Source: Gammaproteobacteria bacterium (lineage in GTDB: Bacteria > Pseudomonadota > Gammaproteobacteria > Pseudomonadales > Pseudohongiellaceae). Taken from it: a DNA stretch of 32,452 nt. Shown here piece after piece: positions 6,843 through 16,228 of the stretch. The DNA lies in the NCBI GenBank assembly GCA_002729315.1, contig PBTW01000085.1, forward strand, positions 1 to 32,452, written 5' to 3'. The translations under genes were made by a program, and so were the position numbers. The first letter of the stretch is position 1. Each line of letters starts with the position of its first letter. The notes under the pieces are model-generated. The model saw only the letters and a program-made list of their open reading frames with translations, was not told the origin of the DNA and made no database searches.

Positions 6843-9017
6843 ATGACTTACGTTAAGAAAGGCGGCCTGAGGGTCGACTCGATTCTTGCAGGTTTTGTGG
6901 ACTCTGAGCTACTGGCCCGTCTTCCGCTGACGCCCGAAGTTTTTTGGACGAAAGCCGAAGCCCTGTTCAAGCAGTTTACCCCTCGCAACGCAGCATTGCT
7001 GGCCCGGCGCCAGAGTCTGCAGGAACAAATTGATGCCTGGCACCGGGAGCACCCCGGACGGCCTGAACAGTCTGAATATCTGGCCTTCTTGTCCCGTATC
7101 GGGTATCTGACTGAGCCCACCGAAGACTTTGTCATTGAAACCAGTCACGTGGACCAGGAAATCAGTCTGCAGGCCGGGCCGCAATTGGTGGTGCCGGTCA
7201 AGAACGCCCGGTTTGCCCTCAATGCAGCCAATGCCCGGTGGGGCAGCCTATACGATGCGCTTTATGGAACGGACGCGATTGACGAGGCAGATGGGGCACA
7301 AAGAGGGGGCGCCTATAATCCGATACGCGGAGCCAAGGTCATCGCCTACGCCCGTAAATTGCTGGATCAGGCCTGTCCACTTCATTCCGTCTCTCATGCA
7401 GAAGCAGAGGCTTATTTCATTGAGCAGGGTGAGCTTAGAGTTCGTGCGTCAAACGAGGTGACAGCGCTGCGTGACCCCACGCAATTCAGAGGTTACAAGG
7501 GGCCCACTGAATCGCCAGATGTCATCTTGCTGCGTAACAATAATTTGCATCTGGAAATCCAAATCGATCCCGCATCCGAGATTGGTTGCGAGGATCCAGC
7601 AGGGATCAAAGATATCGTTCTTGAGGCTGCGGTGACCACGATTCAGGATTGCGAGGATTCGGTGGCTGCCGTGGACGCTGAAGACAAAGTTGAGGTCTAT
7701 CGCAACTGCCTCGGATTGATTACCGGCGAGTTGGAAGAGACTTTTCAGAAGGGCAGCGTCCAAGTGACTCGGCGTCTCAGCGCCAATCGTTCCTATCAGG
7801 CTCCCGACGGTGGCTCTTTTGAGCTCTCCGGGCGGAGTCTGTTGCTTTTCCGCAATGTGGGACACCTGATGTGTAATCCAGCCATTCTCGATAAGCATGG
7901 TAGCGAGGTTTATGAGGGTTTACTGGATGCATTGATTACCGGCGCGATTGGTGCGGTGGATGTATTAGGTGAAGGTTCGCTAAAGAATTCTTGTGCTGGA
8001 AGTATCTATATTGTCAAACCAAAAATGCATGGTCCGGAAGAAGTCAGATTTGCCTGCGATGTGTTTGCGGCAGTGGAAATGTTGCTGGGCCTTGAGACAG
8101 GTCGAATGAAGCTGGGAATCATGGATGAGGAACGCCGCACGACGGTATCGTTGAAAGCTTGCATCAAGGAAGCAAAGGATCGTGTGGTTTTCATCAACAC
8201 TGGGTTTCTCGATCGCACAGGAGATGAAATACATACAGCGATGGAGGCCGGGCCGATGGTGCCCAAGGCAGACATGAAAACCTGTGCCTGGATCGCGGCG
8301 TACGAGCAGCACAATGTCCAGACAGGTCTATCGTGTGGCTTTCAGGGTCGCAGTCAGATCGGTAAGGGCATGTGGGCCATGCCGGACCTGATGGCCGCCA
8401 TGCTTGAGCAGAAGCAGGCTCATCCGGAGGCCGGTGCCAACACCGCCTGGGTGCCTTCTCCGACAGCAGCCGTACTGCATGCACTGCACTACCACCGTGT
8501 TGATGTGCATGAAGTGCAGGCAGCACTGAAAAACCAGCAAGCTGCTGATAGGGCGGACATCCTCACTGTCCCGCTGCTGAGCGATCCCAGTTCGCTGACG
8601 GATGAACAGATTCAGCGGGAGCTCGACAATAATGCCCAGAGTATCTTGGGTTATGTGGTGCGCTGGGTCGATCAGGGAATCGGCTGTTCTAAGGTGCCGG
8701 ACATCAATGATGTCGGACTGATGGAGGACCGGGCGACGCTGAGAATTTCTTCACAACACATCGCGAACTGGCTCCGGCACAGCATATGTACTGAACTTCA
8801 GGTGAAGGAAACCTTGCTACGTATGGCAGCTGTGGTGGATGAACAAAACCGCCATGATCCATTGTATGAGGCTATGGCACAGGACCCGGACCAGTCCATT
8901 TCCTTTCAGGCGGCCTGTGATCTCGTATTCAAAGGGCGTGAACAGCCAAATGGCTATACCGAACCGGTGCTGCATCGAGCTCGGCTCGCTAAAAAGGCCC
9001 AGAATCGGAAATCTTGA
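6843..9017 (+). CDS. glcB: Malate synthase G
   Basis: 724 aa, matching the usual ~720-aa length of malate synthase G. The enzyme condenses glyoxylate with acetyl-CoA to malate in the cytoplasm. Family signatures run along its length: the N-terminal [21 protein letters not shown], the central [60 protein letters not shown], and the C-terminal [17 protein letters not shown]. No truncation or frame break is seen. The start ATG has only a weak upstream AGG. No isocitrate lyase or glycolate oxidase lies next to it, so the source of glyoxylate (glyoxylate shunt or glycolate/purine breakdown) cannot be told from the window. Identity is very secure. Confidence 0.97.
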   Translation: MTYVKKGGLRVDSILAGFVDSELLARLPLTPEVFWTKAEALFKQFTPRNAALLARRQSLQEQIDAWHREHPGRPEQSEYLAFLSRIGYLTEPTEDFVIETSHVDQEISLQAGPQLVVPVKNARFALNAANARWGSLYDALYGTDAIDEADGAQRGGAYNPIRGAKVIAYARKLLDQACPLHSVSHAEAEAYFIEQGELRVRASNEVTALRDPTQFRGYKGPTESPDVILLRNNNLHLEIQIDPASEIGCEDPAGIKDIVLEAAVTTIQDCEDSVAAVDAEDKVEVYRNCLGLITGELEETFQKGSVQVTRRLSANRSYQAPDGGSFELSGRSLLLFRNVGHLMCNPAILDKHGSEVYEGLLDALITGAIGAVDVLGEGSLKNSCAGSIYIVKPKMHGPEEVRFACDVFAAVEMLLGLETGRMKLGIMDEERRTTVSLKACIKEAKDRVVFINTGFLDRTGDEIHTAMEAGPMVPKADMKTCAWIAAYEQHNVQTGLSCGFQGRSQIGKGMWAMPDLMAAMLEQKQAHPEAGANTAWVPSPTAAVLHALHYHRVDVHEVQAALKNQQAADRADILTVPLLSDPSSLTDEQIQRELDNNAQSILGYVVRWVDQGIGCSKVPDINDVGLMEDRATLRISSQHIANWLRHSICTELQVKETLLRMAAVVDEQNRHDPLYEAMAQDPDQSISFQAACDLVFKGREQPNGYTEPVLHRARLAKKAQNRKS

Positions 9018-9103
9018 TTCAATCGCTTCCTTGCTGAACTATACCTGTCCGCCTAAATTTGACATTATGAGACGAAGATTAAGTCAATTTTTGAGAATAA
9101 GTT

Positions 9104-10243
9104 ATGCGAATCATAATTAAAAACGTAAGCCTCATAGCGGTCTCCTTACTTATTTTGCCAGCTGCGGAACTCCTGGGACAAGAAACTGGCAATGCAAGGG
9201 GCCCAATCGTCGATAGCCCTTATGAGATAGTCAGCGGCTGGTTAGAGCCATTTCAAAAGGATGGCTACGCCTTCGGAGGCAATTCTGCCATATGGGCTGA
9301 GACCGCAGACCGAATAATTATTAACCAAAGAGGTGAAACGATTCTTCCTTCCCCTATTCCTGAGGACTTCCCTGGTTTCGCTGGGGCTTTAGGGATTAAC
9401 GTGCTTCGTGAAGCAGATCGAAGAGTTTGGCAGAACTGTCTTTTCGAAGTAGATGCTGATGGTCAGGTATTGAGCGTATGGGACCATCTCGACTATTTGT
9501 GTGAAGGAGCAGATGGACCTGGCCCGGAAAGAATTAGAGTAAATCCATATGATCCTGAGCGAAAACTTTGGGTTGTTAATCAGACTCATCACGAAATACA
9601 CGTCCTTTCTAATGATGGAAGCCAATTGATTGCGACCTATGGCGAGAGAGGAGTGTCTGGCGATGACGCATATCATTATGGAAGCCCACAAGACGTGGCA
9701 TTTCTACCAGACGGACGTATTCTCGTCGCTGATGGGTTGTTAAACCATCGGGTCATAGTGTACGACGAAGATATGGAATATCTCGGTGAGTTCGGGAGTC
9801 AAGGCGATGCACCAGGCCAATTCAACACGATACACTCACTTGCAGTTGGTCCGGGCGGGCGGGTTTTCGTAACAGATCGGTCTGGCAACAATGGAGTAAA
9901 CCTTTATCGAGCTACTGATGATCCCGCTGTCTTTGAGTTTGAGCGGTCGATAGGTGCTCCATTGACACTGCCATTGGACATTATTGTGAATGAGGATGAC
10001 TTTTGGATAACTGATTTGGGACCATTGCGATTCATAAACTTTGACTTCTACGGGCAGATCAAAGCTACTTGGCTTGTTCCAGCTGGTCTACCAGATGGCT
10101 ATCTTGAAGTCCATTCCTTCACCGTAGACCCCTCTGGTAACCTATACGGTGGTGACAATCAGTATGGTCGAACGCAGAAATTCGTTCCCAAACCGGATGC
10201 CGGTCCTGAGCTGTTGATCGAGCCTCCCTGGTACCAGCGCTAG
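9104..10243 (+). CDS. Secreted NHL-repeat six-bladed propeller protein
   Basis: 379 aa with signal peptide MRIIIKNVSLIAVSLLILPAAELLGQ. NHL-type repeats are visible: RIRVNPYDPERKLWVVNQTHHEIHVLS, then YGSPQDVAFLPDGRILVADGLLNHRVIVYD followed by GEFGSQGDAPGQFNTIHSLAVGPGGRVFVTDRSG, and a final SFTVDPSGNLYGGD. The domain pattern is that of the peptidyl-alpha-hydroxyglycine alpha-amidating lyase-like and NHL propellers, but a lyase activity cannot be claimed. The gene is clearly less GC-rich than glcB just before it: one line inside (9541-9600) has 22 G/C of 60, while a glcB line (8401-8460) has 38. This suggests a different origin. The HpcH/HpaI gene follows 57 bases later, so they may be cotranscribed. 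Confidence 0.82.
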   Translation: MRIIIKNVSLIAVSLLILPAAELLGQETGNARGPIVDSPYEIVSGWLEPFQKDGYAFGGNSAIWAETADRIIINQRGETILPSPIPEDFPGFAGALGINVLREADRRVWQNCLFEVDADGQVLSVWDHLDYLCEGADGPGPERIRVNPYDPERKLWVVNQTHHEIHVLSNDGSQLIATYGERGVSGDDAYHYGSPQDVAFLPDGRILVADGLLNHRVIVYDEDMEYLGEFGSQGDAPGQFNTIHSLAVGPGGRVFVTDRSGNNGVNLYRATDDPAVFEFERSIGAPLTLPLDIIVNEDDFWITDLGPLRFINFDFYGQIKATWLVPAGLPDGYLEVHSFTVDPSGNLYGGDNQYGRTQKFVPKPDAGPELLIEPPWYQR

Positions 10244-10300
10244 AGGCGCCGGAGAATCGGTTTCGCTTGCCGGTTCAGCCGAAGTTGTGGAGCGATAGCC

Positions 10301-11248
10301 GTGAACAGACTGCACAAGCCAGCACCGCGAGCCATGCTGTGGCTGGCTACCGCTTTCTTGCCTTTGTCAGCATTAGCGCAGGACGAAACCGTCAGACTCA
10401 ATAAACTGGTTGAGATGTTCTTGCAGGAAGAACCAGCTTTCGGGCTCTTGTCGTTTGATTACTCGCTCAGCAATGCCAGATCGCTTGCTTCCTCGGGATT
10501 GGATTTTGTGCTGATTGACATGGAGCACGCTCCATTCGATGTCGAGCGTTTGCGCGCTTTCCTGCTGGGGATGACGAACAAGCGCGCCATCATGGAAAAG
10601 GGCAGCCTGCAACCTGATGTGGTTCCCTTTGTCAGAATCCCGGCAGCGGGTGGTGCAGATGAACTGGTCGCCCAAGCCAAGCAGGTTCTGGATGTTGGCG
10701 CGTTCGGCGTGATGTTCCCTGCAATACACAACCGCGAGCAGGCAGAAATTGCGGTGCGCGCCACGCGTTACCCGCAAATTAACGGCGTGCACGACTACGA
10801 GCCGCCGGGCCTGAGAGGTCGAAATCCTTCAAACGCCGTTTGGTACTGGGGCGTGGAGGACTATCACTCCCGCGCTGATGTCTGGCCTCTGGACGCACAG
10901 GGCGAGCTGCTTGCCATCATGTTTATTGAATCCCCTGAGGGCGTCGCCAACATTGAGGAGATTATCACGGTCGCAGGAGTGGGCGGCATATTTATCGGGC
11001 CGTCTGATTTAAGCACCTCGATGGGATACGCCAGTCCGTCAGAACCGGCAGTTGAAGAAGCCATTCAGCGGGTGCTTGCGTCGTGTCTTGCGCATGACGT
11101 CCCATGCGCGATTACCACCAATGCCCGTACGGTTGAGCAGCGCATCAGTCAGGGCTTCCGTTTTGTGACCGTAGGTCTCGATTCGGGCTTGTCGGCTGGC
11201 GCGCGTAGCGCTTTGCAGTTGGGTAGACAGGCAGCAGGCCAAGACTAG
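10301..11248 (+). CDS. HpcH/HpaI-type aldolase with an export signal
   Basis: 315 aa, GTG start with GGAG eight bases upstream. The TIM-barrel aldolase/citrate lyase motifs are present: LDFVLIDMEHAPFD, VPFVRIPAAGG, GAFGVMFPAIHNREQAE, IMFIESPEGVANIEEI (metal-ligand Glu) and GGIFIGPSDLSTSMG (metal-ligand Asp). Known members split or form hydroxy-keto acids such as 4-hydroxy-2-oxoheptanedioate, using a divalent metal and pyruvate, in the cytoplasm. Here the first ~26 residues (PRAMLWLATAFLPLSALAQDE) look like a cleavable signal peptide, which is unusual for the family. The whole barrel core appears intact. It lies 57 bases after the NHL gene; about 290 bases without a recognisable gene follow it. 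Confidence 0.87.
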   Translation: MNRLHKPAPRAMLWLATAFLPLSALAQDETVRLNKLVEMFLQEEPAFGLLSFDYSLSNARSLASSGLDFVLIDMEHAPFDVERLRAFLLGMTNKRAIMEKGSLQPDVVPFVRIPAAGGADELVAQAKQVLDVGAFGVMFPAIHNREQAEIAVRATRYPQINGVHDYEPPGLRGRNPSNAVWYWGVEDYHSRADVWPLDAQGELLAIMFIESPEGVANIEEIITVAGVGGIFIGPSDLSTSMGYASPSEPAVEEAIQRVLASCLAHDVPCAITTNARTVEQRISQGFRFVTVGLDSGLSAGARSALQLGRQAAGQD

Positions 11249-11539
11249 TTGCCGACAGTTAGTGTTCACCCAAGGTCTATGCGGAATGGTGGGCCAGCTC
11301 TCCTCCTATCGCTTTTGAGTTTTTGGTTGGGGTTGACGTGCAAGCTAACACTGGTGGAGAGCTTTCTCCCAGACAGCGCACCTTTGATGTAAGCAGTTTC
11401 AGTCATGCAGGCATAAGCTCAACCTGACTATTTATCGGTGCTGCTTTCAGAGAGCTCACCCAGGCAATGGTGGCTAGACTGGTTGTAAGCAATTCCTTAG
11501 CGGGACAGCCTCGAACTGGCTTATTAGGATGGCTACGCA

Positions 11540-12328
11540 ATGATCGAATTGAAAAACGTTCGAAAATCTTACGATGGCGGCAGATCCTTTGCTGTATCGG
11601 ATGTCTGTCTTCGTGTGAATCGAGGAGAATTGCTTGGCCTAATCGGGGAATCCGGCTGCGGAAAGACTTCTACGCTCAAGATGATAAACCGGCTTGAGGA
11701 GCCCAGCAGCGGAGAGATACTGGTGAACGGTGAAAACGTTCGCCGACAGAATGCGGAACAACTGAGGAGAAATATTGGCTATGTATTTCAGGGGATAGGA
11801 CTGTTTCCGCATTACACCGTGGCGCAAAATGTGAGCGCCGTGCCCGAGCTACTCGGCTGGTCTCCGAGCGCAGTGCTCGATCGCTGTCGGGTCGTTTTAG
11901 ATTTAGTGGGCTTGCCCCCTACGCAATTTGCAGAAAGATTTCCCTCTCAGCTTTCTGGCGGTCAACAGCAGCGGGTCGGTGTCGCCCGGGCGCTGGCGGC
12001 CCAACCGCAGTTGGTGTTGATGGACGAGCCCTTCGGGGCTCTCGATCCTATTACTAGGGCTGACTTACAGGATGAATTCAAGAGTATCCAGAGAAGGCTT
12101 GAGCTTACCGTTATCTTGGTCACCCATGATATGACAGAAGCACTGCTCATGGCTGATCGCATTGCCGTAATGAAGCAGGGGAAAGTCCAGCAGCTCGGCT
12201 CGCCCACAGAGCTGCTTAATGCGCCCTCTGACCCCTATGTCCGAAAGTTGATTGAAATGCCAAAGCAGCGTGCGGATCGCCTGGATCAAATTCTCGCTGC
12301 TCACAGCCGCCGGGGCGCGACAACATGA
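11540..12328 (+). CDS. ABC transporter ATPase, OpuC/OsmU family (quaternary-amine type)
   Basis: 262 aa. It contains all ABC ATPase motifs: Walker A GESGCGKTS (residues ~36-44), Q-loop YVFQGIGLFPHYT, signature LSGGQQQR, Walker B LVLMDEPFGALD and H-loop ILVTHDMTEA. The GIGLFPHYTVAQN segment and the length without a long CBS tail are typical of the OpuCA/OsmV/ProV group, which powers import of betaine, choline, carnitine or related compounds. A short extension follows the ATPase core (IEMPKQRADRLDQIL). Its last codons overlap the next gene by ATGA, so the two are made together. The true ligand is decided by the fused binding domain of the partner and is not known. Confidence 0.93.
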   Translation: MIELKNVRKSYDGGRSFAVSDVCLRVNRGELLGLIGESGCGKTSTLKMINRLEEPSSGEILVNGENVRRQNAEQLRRNIGYVFQGIGLFPHYTVAQNVSAVPELLGWSPSAVLDRCRVVLDLVGLPPTQFAERFPSQLSGGQQQRVGVARALAAQPQLVLMDEPFGALDPITRADLQDEFKSIQRRLELTVILVTHDMTEALLMADRIAVMKQGKVQQLGSPTELLNAPSDPYVRKLIEMPKQRADRLDQILAAHSRRGATT

Positions 12329-13848
12329 CCGAAAATCTTGCGGAGCAGCTGGCTATGTTTCCTGAATATTTCCGGGGGCACCTGGGACAAACACTGGTTG
12401 CGCTTGTTATTGGTACTGCGGTCAGTATTCCTCTCGGGGTCTGGGCTGCACAGTCTCCGCGAGTTAAGCGGCCATTGCTGACCCTTGTAAGCATCATTCA
12501 GACTTTCCCAAGTGTGGCAATCCTTGCCTTGGTGGTGGCCATGCTCGGTGGGCAAATCGGCTCTTTGCCCGCCATCATCGCTTTGGTGCTTTACAGCATG
12601 CTCCCGATTGTGCGCAACACTGTCACTGGCCTGGAGAACGTTGCTGAAGAGGTTGTGACTGCGGCCCGTGGTATTGGGATGTCGCCCCTTCAGATACTTG
12701 CCAAAGTGCGTATACCTCTGGCGCTGCCGGTCATTATTGCCGGTATTCGCACGGCGGCAGTTTGGACTGTAGGGCTTGCGACATTGTCTACGTTGGTTGG
12801 CGCGACCAGTTTCGGAAACTACATTTTTACGGGATTGCAAACGCGAAATTTGCTGGCCGTAACCGTTGGCAGTCTGGCGGCTGCCTGTATGGCGGTGATC
12901 CTCGACAGCCTAATCGGAGGTCTTCAGTGGCTTGCGGCCAACCGAAACGTGAGCGCTAAGTCGGCTCGATACAGGGCGGTGAAAACTCTGGTAATCACCG
13001 GACTCACTTCTGTACTCGTTGTGGCGGGATACAGTTTGTTGCCTGAAAAACAAGTAGATTTTGTCATTGGCGGGAAGGGCTTTACCGAGCAATACATCAT
13101 TGCCGGCGCCGTTGAAGAGGTGCTTCAGGAGGCTGGATTTACGACTGGGCAGCGTCTTGGTCTGGGCTCCGAGGTGGTTTTCCAGGCAACCGCGAATAAC
13201 ACCATCGATGTCTATCTGGAATATTCCGGAACCGTATGGAGCAATCTCATGAACAGAGAGGACAATCCGGGCAGAGAGGCGGTGATGTCTGAAGTAGAAG
13301 CGTATATTGCTGCGGAGCATGGCATGGCGAATCTTGCCCGACTGGGTTACCAGAATCTCTACGCACTGGCGATGCGCCGCGAGCAAGCAGAGCGGTTGGG
13401 AATACGCAGTATCAGTGATCTTAAGCCGTTCGCGGATGGGCTAGTTGCCGGGGGGGATCTGGAGTTTTTTGGCAGGCCCGAGTGGATCAGTTTACGCGAC
13501 ACTTATCGCATCGATTTTGCCGAAAAGCTCACGTTTGATACGACTTTAATGTATACCGCAATTGCGGAAGAGCAGGTAGACATTATTGCCGCCTATACGA
13601 CAGATGGCAGGGTCGCCGAATTTGATCTGGTCATTCTCGACGACCCGCTTAACGCGATTCCACCCTACGATGGGTTTCTGGCGGCATCAGGTGACGCTAT
13701 GGAGAACCGTTTATTTGTCGAAACCTTATCATCGCTGGCAGGTAGGATTAGCGATGAAGTCATGCGAAATGCCAATAGGCTTGTGGACGTTGAAAATCTC
13801 CCGATCTCGGATGGCGTGCGCTACATCATAGATGCGCTGGCTGAATAA
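12325..13848 (+). CDS. Fused permease and substrate-binding protein of an OpuC/OsmU-type importer
   Basis: 507 aa, starting in an ATGA overlap with the ATPase gene. Residues ~1-205 are an ABC permease of the ProW/OpuCB type, with several membrane helices and the coupling-loop region EEVVTAARGIGMSPLQILAKVRIPLALPVIIAGI. A further helix (~220-240) then leads into a periplasmic binding domain that starts DFVIGGKGFTEQYIIAGAVEEVL and contains GSEVVFQATANNTIDVYLEYSGTVW, characteristic of OpuCC/OsmF-like betaine/choline binders. One polypeptide thus carries both functions, as in EgtU- and BusB-type proteins. With the upstream ATPase this makes a complete two-gene importer, for compatible solutes or a trimethylammonium compound such as ergothioneine; the sequence does not decide which. 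It converges on the protease gene with only 24 bases between. Confidence 0.92.
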   Translation: MTENLAEQLAMFPEYFRGHLGQTLVALVIGTAVSIPLGVWAAQSPRVKRPLLTLVSIIQTFPSVAILALVVAMLGGQIGSLPAIIALVLYSMLPIVRNTVTGLENVAEEVVTAARGIGMSPLQILAKVRIPLALPVIIAGIRTAAVWTVGLATLSTLVGATSFGNYIFTGLQTRNLLAVTVGSLAAACMAVILDSLIGGLQWLAANRNVSAKSARYRAVKTLVITGLTSVLVVAGYSLLPEKQVDFVIGGKGFTEQYIIAGAVEEVLQEAGFTTGQRLGLGSEVVFQATANNTIDVYLEYSGTVWSNLMNREDNPGREAVMSEVEAYIAAEHGMANLARLGYQNLYALAMRREQAERLGIRSISDLKPFADGLVAGGDLEFFGRPEWISLRDTYRIDFAEKLTFDTTLMYTAIAEEQVDIIAAYTTDGRVAEFDLVILDDPLNAIPPYDGFLAASGDAMENRLFVETLSSLAGRISDEVMRNANRLVDVENLPISDGVRYIIDALAE

Positions 13849-13872
13849 GGTTGTGGTTTGCTCAGGGGTGTT

Positions 13873-16080
13873 TTACTCAATAGTAAGCTTGATGCCGGTT
13901 GTAGAGTAGACAAATACGTCGGTACCCGGCACGGCGTAGGCGAAATAGACGGTCAGGTTTGCGCTACTTACGCCCACACTAGAAGGGGTAAAGTCATTAA
14001 ACGCAATGAGTTCTTCTCTGACTTTTAGCGGTTGAGTAGCCGCATAGCTTTGCAGCGTTCCCAGATCTCCGCTCCACGCATGATAGCCACCATCAGCGCT
14101 TCGGTAAAAAAGACCAGTGCCCTCCACGGAGATCACGACATAGGTTTCTCCGGTGATTCCCTGGTGCTCGCTGGGAATGAAGAGCGTGGCCCGAACGTCA
14201 ATGCTGTCATTGGGACCAAAACTTGAGACCGGAGTATTGAGGTCTTCACTGCGACTGGCTGAGCCATACAAGATGAGGTTAGAGCCTTCCTGACCTAGGC
14301 TGGTAATCGGCAGAATTTTTGGTTTGCGATGCGTACTGATGGGTACTCTGGTCTGATTGATGGTAAACACGGCGTCGGCACTCTGTTCCGTATCGGCCCG
14401 ATCGACCCCACAAGTGAGTCCGTTGCAGTCGTTTAACAGTGGATTGGAGAACAGGGGTAACTCGACTGAACCGGGATAGTCATCGGGCGTTGCCATGATA
14501 GTGGCGAAGGAGCCGTCCACGCCGTGCCCGAAGGACCAGGAATAGGTGCCGAAAGCGCCCGGTTCCCGGCGGGAGTGCGCTAAACCATGATTATGACCCA
14601 GTTCGTGAGCCAGCGTTAGGTCATCACAGCCGGCGCCGCCTTCTGCTGGAAACCCCGCGTTGTACAGTGATGAGATAAGTTCGCCGCCGGCTAACAGCGG
14701 GTGAAAGATTTCGCCTTCGAAGCCAGCTCCCGGCAGGGTCCCGAGGCCGCAGGCGCCACTCCCGGGAAAGAGACCGTCAATGAATACGGTGATATCGGCT
14801 CCAACTTTTTCGCGCAGTTCGGGGAGTTCGCTGAAAACGCCGGTTGCGTCGCTCATTGCATCCATAACGCGGTTGAGGTCATTGCCGGTATCGTAGTTTA
14901 CAAAGCCATAGAATACGGGTCTGAATCTGACCAGCGCACCACTGTCGGCGTAGTAGGTATTGGTGATCTCGACCAGTTGATTGATATGGGTTTCGGGGCT
15001 GATATCGCCGATGGATTCGAGAAATCTCTGGGAATAGAAAAATAATAGGTCTGTTTGCGCAATAAAGTCTGCACCAACGCTGGACGCACTGCTTTGTGGA
15101 TCAGTGCCCAGCAACGCTTCATTGACGTCGGAGATACCGTCGCTGTCGGAATCTGTCAGCGTGTCTTTCACCACAAAAATAAAGGCATCATCCCGCACAC
15201 GCTGACCGAAGGCATCTCCGACGAACACGCCACTTGCTAGCTGGGGGTAGGAGTTAGCGGTAGTTTCAACCGTGTACTCAAAGATTGTTGTTGCGGCAGG
15301 TGCCAGACTGTTGATCGCACAGCTTAAGATGGTTTGCGGCCCTGAATTGTCCACTGCGCAGGCGGGCGAGCTGTCGATTAAGTCAGCGTCATCGAGGATG
15401 AAAAAGACGCTGACTGATTCGTTGCTCAGTGTACTAGATTTATTGTTTTTGACTGCTATGGATACCGTTACCCGATCGCCAATGACTGCAAATTCGCTCG
15501 ACAGAGATTGCTCGATACTGACGTCATTGTTGGTCAAGGCCAGTACCCCTAAGGGTTCACGATAAGACGGTTCTTGTTGTGGCACAAATGCGCCTTCATC
15601 GATGCCCAGTGCACCGGTTTCCGCTGCAGTGTGGGTAATCCAGCCGATATACTGATCCTCATCCGGATCTGGCACCGCAGTGATTTTGTATTTGATCCCG
15701 TCAACCTGAGCGGTTGCGAGCAGGAGCGATTTACTGAGTGTCAGCACCAGTGACTCATTCCCGGCACCTCTGGCAACCCAAGAGCGGTCGCCGTTCAGAA
15801 ACGAACTTTCGTTTACTTTGCTGACGGCTCTCTGAGTTCCAGGTGCAGTCTCAATCGAGAAACGCTCTAAGTCGGTTAGCAGTTGCAGCACGGAACCGGA
15901 GATGCGGATGCCCCGGCGATAGGATACTCGTCCTGTCAGCAGTCTTTCCGGAATGTCGGACAGACTGTTATCTGACAGGTCTTGCCAAAGGGCGGGCGCC
16001 GGCTGTGCATGCGCGATCAGACTGCCTAGCAGCCAGGGGAAAATAAGTGCGGCATGTGCGAACGTATACTTGTTCAACAA
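13873..16080 (-). CDS. Secreted metzincin (reprolysin-like) zinc protease
   Basis: 735 aa. The first codon appears to be TTG (16080), or the next TTG. No ATG lies in frame before the signal peptide, and a stop sits just upstream. The signal peptide ends IAHAQ. Domains in order: an N-terminal region (~30-185); a CARDB/DUF11-like beta domain (~190-305, VTVSIAVKNNKSST); a calcium-binding thrombospondin-type-3 motif DSDSDGISDVNEALLGTDP (~310-328); a catalytic domain with HELGHNHGLAH at ~492-502, the full zinc motif HExxHxxGxxH, and a Met-turn at TIMA (~527-530); and a C-terminal beta domain (~600-735). It should cut extracellular protein. The Shine-Dalgarno before the TTG is weak, so expression may be low or the start may differ. 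Confidence 0.88.
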   Translation of the reverse strand: MLNKYTFAHAALIFPWLLGSLIAHAQPAPALWQDLSDNSLSDIPERLLTGRVSYRRGIRISGSVLQLLTDLERFSIETAPGTQRAVSKVNESSFLNGDRSWVARGAGNESLVLTLSKSLLLATAQVDGIKYKITAVPDPDEDQYIGWITHTAAETGALGIDEGAFVPQQEPSYREPLGVLALTNNDVSIEQSLSSEFAVIGDRVTVSIAVKNNKSSTLSNESVSVFFILDDADLIDSSPACAVDNSGPQTILSCAINSLAPAATTIFEYTVETTANSYPQLASGVFVGDAFGQRVRDDAFIFVVKDTLTDSDSDGISDVNEALLGTDPQSSASSVGADFIAQTDLLFFYSQRFLESIGDISPETHINQLVEITNTYYADSGALVRFRPVFYGFVNYDTGNDLNRVMDAMSDATGVFSELPELREKVGADITVFIDGLFPGSGACGLGTLPGAGFEGEIFHPLLAGGELISSLYNAGFPAEGGAGCDDLTLAHELGHNHGLAHSRREPGAFGTYSWSFGHGVDGSFATIMATPDDYPGSVELPLFSNPLLNDCNGLTCGVDRADTEQSADAVFTINQTRVPISTHRKPKILPITSLGQEGSNLILYGSASRSEDLNTPVSSFGPNDSIDVRATLFIPSEHQGITGETYVVISVEGTGLFYRSADGGYHAWSGDLGTLQSYAATQPLKVREELIAFNDFTPSSVGVSSANLTVYFAYAVPGTDVFVYSTTGIKLTIE

Positions 16081-16228
16081 AATTGGTCGTATTTCCGAAA
16101 TGGGCTAGCCAACGCCTAGGGTCGGCACACCTGCTCTTGCCGGTCCTAAGCAGTGATTAGCCGCTGCCAATGGCCCGCTATCCGGTGCCCGATGGCCAAG
16201 CTGAACTTCTGTTCGCAGCGTTCTGCCC

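Noticed and set aside
11467-11697. 76-codon plus-strand ORF overlapping the ABC ATPase start
   Set aside because: It overlaps the ATPase in another frame and has no signal or family; a shadow frame.
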